From positions 36,399,465 to 36,463,464 of the forward strand of contig OX392536.1 in assembly GCA_947623455.1 (NCBI GenBank): a stretch of 64,000 nucleotides of DNA, in the 5' to 3' direction. The position numbers were made by a program, and so were the translations under genes. The stretch comes from Mimachlamys varia (lineage: Eukaryota > Mollusca > Bivalvia > Pectinida > Pectinidae). Position 1 is the stretch's first letter; every line of letters begins with the position of its first letter. The notes under the pieces are model-generated. The model worked only from the letters and a program-made list of their open reading frames with translations. It did no database searches and was not told where the DNA came from. Below, one piece after another: positions 61,695 to 64,000 of the stretch.

Positions 61695-61915
61695 CATTAA
61701 ATAATGATTGAATCGTCAACAAAACCATAATTCTAACTCAAAACCAATTAAACTATGTCCAAAATATGAACAAAGAAAAGGTTTGAAAGGAGGCCTTAAA
61801 GAATATACATGAGAAAAACACAGAATTTTCTGGAAGGTTATTCGTCCTCTGCTACATCCGCCATGTAAATCAAGGTCAAGTCCATTAAAATTCTACGTCC
61901 TCAAAGTAAGAACTG
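61695..61915 (-). mobile_element. Dispersed small-ORF repeat family, copy 7 (diverged)
   Basis: Plus-strand reading: TCGTCAACAAAACCATAATT, CTAACTCAAAACCAATTAAA, ATATGAACAAAGAAAAGG and CATCCGCCATGTAAATCAAG, in the reverse order expected for a minus copy. The small ORF is disrupted by deletions. Confidence 0.6.
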
Positions 61916-63763
61916 AAAATTTCGTCAGTCGAATAACGAACTTTCCTTCTGTTGTACTAGAGTGTAAGAGAACATCGATGCTCAAAATCAAAAAAATACC
62001 CTTAGATGTATGGGTATCGAACTTAAGATAAGTTAAATGTTTGAAGTAAAAGACAAAAAAATACCAACAAAATTGTGGTTTAAAACTATGATACCGTAGT
62101 TCATTTGTCCTATGTGTGATGGACCACAAACGAAGGTTGTCGGTGTGGATTGTGGATGCTTGGTATCTATGTGTATTTTCCTGGTGGATGTTCTTCACTG
62201 AAACTGTTCACAATAGTGTGGCCACGCTGTTGCTGCAAAGTCATATACACTATTGGCTTTTGTTTGCTTTTAAAACCGACGCTTGTATTTACAAATTGAT
62301 TTCTAACATTCGCGATTAATTGTTTCAAAGGTCAATTACTTCATTACTTCAATCTTTCTTTTAATGATGTCATGTTGGCAATACCGTAGATGTTGAAATT
62401 AATATCGAACTGAGAAAAATATATTTATCAACGAGATCATGATTTACGGTGACTTTGAACATTCCTAGTCTTAATGAATAGTAAAGTAATATTTGCTGTC
62501 CGTCAACTTTCATCGGCTTTCACGACAGGAAGTGATGTGGAAAGCATGGATGTTACTATAAAAAAGGGAATGTTTACATTCCTAGAAACGAAGTGACATT
62601 TGCGCCCTTGTCGTACAGACTAGTGACACATCATCCCTGTTGGCCATGTATACATAATATGTAGATTGAGAACGGGGTAATCAGATTATGTAGAAAGGTA
62701 TATGAAGGGTATATACCAAAGTTTTTTTATTTTTTCTTTTTGCATTCGTTTAATAATTTGATTGAAATTGAGTTTAGTCATTTTCTTCCTTTCCTTATTT
62801 TCAAGCATCACTTCACTTCTCTGTGATCCGGTAGTCTGTATTGGTGCGCCATCAATGCAAATATTTGTTAAACGGCTGCAGTTTCTATTCATTGCTTTCT
62901 AAACAAATCAAGACACAGCGTAACCGCGCTTCTCTGTATAGCTGCTACTCCAAACATATTGCTCTGTACACCAAACCATCACAGACTAGTATATTGTGAA
63001 ACATGCATATGTGGTTAATAACAAGATCGACCCGACATAAGGCATGCAACAATATACCACCATACAGTACATGTATCAATGACAGTAATACATTCATGTT
63101 TACATGCTGACAATAGTACTTGTGTGCTTGTCTGTAGGAGTTGAAAACGGAATAATCATTCAAATAACTCAACATTAATTTAATCATGTCTAAAAGCTCG
63201 GCCACGTTTAAAGTCAAATGTCTCGTGTTTACATGTCAAGCTATAGGCTTGCTCCAAACCCCAAAGAAAATATATTTTGTATTTGAACGACACAATCATA
63301 TCATACATTCAGCTTTCAATATGAATCGATACAACTATTCGTTATTTAATTTTTCCTCTGACTTATTATTAAAGACTGAACTGGACTAGTAACAAATATG
63401 GTTGCATGTATGTGAACAAGGTTCATATAATGGAATAAATTAAACTCCATTCTCCTAATTTTCTATAATGAATGAATTAATAATGTTTGTTTTAGGTTTG
63501 TACATATATGTATATACCGCATCATCACAACCTATGCCCAAAGCAGTTTTCAGATCATAATACGTTATTGTAGGGCCTTTACAGCCAGCTTATATCTTAC
63601 CCGGCTATCTGTAAAGCATTCGACTGGTTTTACCATACCGGCGCTCACCGAAGACATTCTTCAATTCCTAGCATTACCCAGCACAGTTTTCATTCTAGGC
63701 TTAGTAGACTAAAACCAAGCAGAATAAAGCATCTTCCTCAGATTATGTGACGCAGTGCCGTGC
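61916..63763. other. Unassigned spacer
   Basis: No recognised gene. ORFs at 61893-62198 (minus), 62116-62319 (plus), 62945-63217 (minus) and 63186-63389 (plus) lack domains and overlap one another on opposite strands in part. I looked for a VMAT exon 3 here and saw none. Confidence 0.4.
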
Positions 63764-63834
63764 CGTACCGTGCCCCGAACCCACAAGCGTCGGTCCCGAG
63801 TCGACGCCCTACCACTTTAGACGTCCGCGTCACC
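63764..63834 (-). mobile_element. tRNA-like SINE head
   Basis: On the minus strand: GACGCGGACGTCTAAAGTGG, TAGGGCGTCGACTCGGGACC and TTGTGGGTTCGGGGCACGG, an A-box-like and a B-box-like (GGTTCGGGGC) element spaced as in a tRNA gene. It is followed by GC-rich CGGTACGGCACGGCACTGCG rather than a tRNA 3-prime end, which favours a SINE over a functional tRNA. Possible body sequence continues toward 63600 but was not delimited. Confidence 0.5.
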
Positions 63835-64000
63835 TTTTCATATCGTACTGGTCGAGATAATATAAAGATGTGTTATCGTGTTTAACCCTTATTCAATGAT
63901 TTTTTTACTCGAGAAAATAAGTGTCACTATTAACCCACCTTCAATATAGTGTTTTTCGTTATTTGTTCAATGTTGTAATTTTATGTTGATAATCAATTTC

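Noticed and set aside
63764..63834. Functional tRNA gene on the minus strand
   Set aside because: A- and B-box-like motifs are present, but no complete cloverleaf or acceptor stem could be drawn and a GC-rich SINE-like body follows.

Overview
The window is eukaryotic nuclear DNA: AT-rich, intron-bearing, gene-poor and dominated by repeats. No operons, bacterial-type genes or rRNA/tRNA genes were recognised. A vesicular monoamine transporter gene, Penelope-like and hammerhead-ribozyme relics, tRNA-derived SINEs and several short inverted-repeat elements together point to an animal. The repeat types resemble those common in bivalve molluscs, so a bivalve is my best guess; this is inference, and the species is not identified.

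Layout. 1-15874: one end of a large satellite of a purine-rich 25-bp monomer, cut by the window start, with 1,288-bp higher-order units and a tandem duplication of about 3.5 kb. 15875-19194: AT-rich spacer with three ETS-like sites. 19195-24062: a second satellite of a 53-bp monomer. 24063-35687: mostly non-coding, with a minus-strand candidate exon (25069-25232), a SINE, a 7-copy tandem repeat of about 117 bp (26553-27360) and a duplicated long hairpin (28626-29221). 35688-43440: hammerhead-ribozyme-derived repeat copies around a Penelope-like GIY-YIG endonuclease relic, plus a TTAA-flanked MITE. 38361-47523: the only gene named with confidence, a plus-strand VMAT (SLC18A family). Its first two coding exons are clear (46240-46460 and 47133-47523), and a TATA box with two CRE palindromes about 7.5 kb upstream may be its promoter. 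47524-64000: no further VMAT exon was recognised. This part holds a 2.58-kb TA-flanked DNA transposon with a broken transposase (51012-53587), several copies of a dispersed repeat carrying a recurring small ORF, MITEs and two more tRNA-like SINE relics.

How it fits together. The VMAT exons encode the cytosolic N-terminus, TM1 with the substrate-site Asp, a glycosylated luminal loop and TM2 of a proton/monoamine antiporter; the remaining exons should lie beyond position 64000 or in a part of the intron I could not resolve. Most other sequence is transposon-derived. No clearly new multi-gene system is present. The observations most worth a second look are the hammerhead-bearing 208-bp unit, the TA-flanked transposon, the repeat family with a recurring 41-codon ORF, and the higher-order structure of the two satellites.
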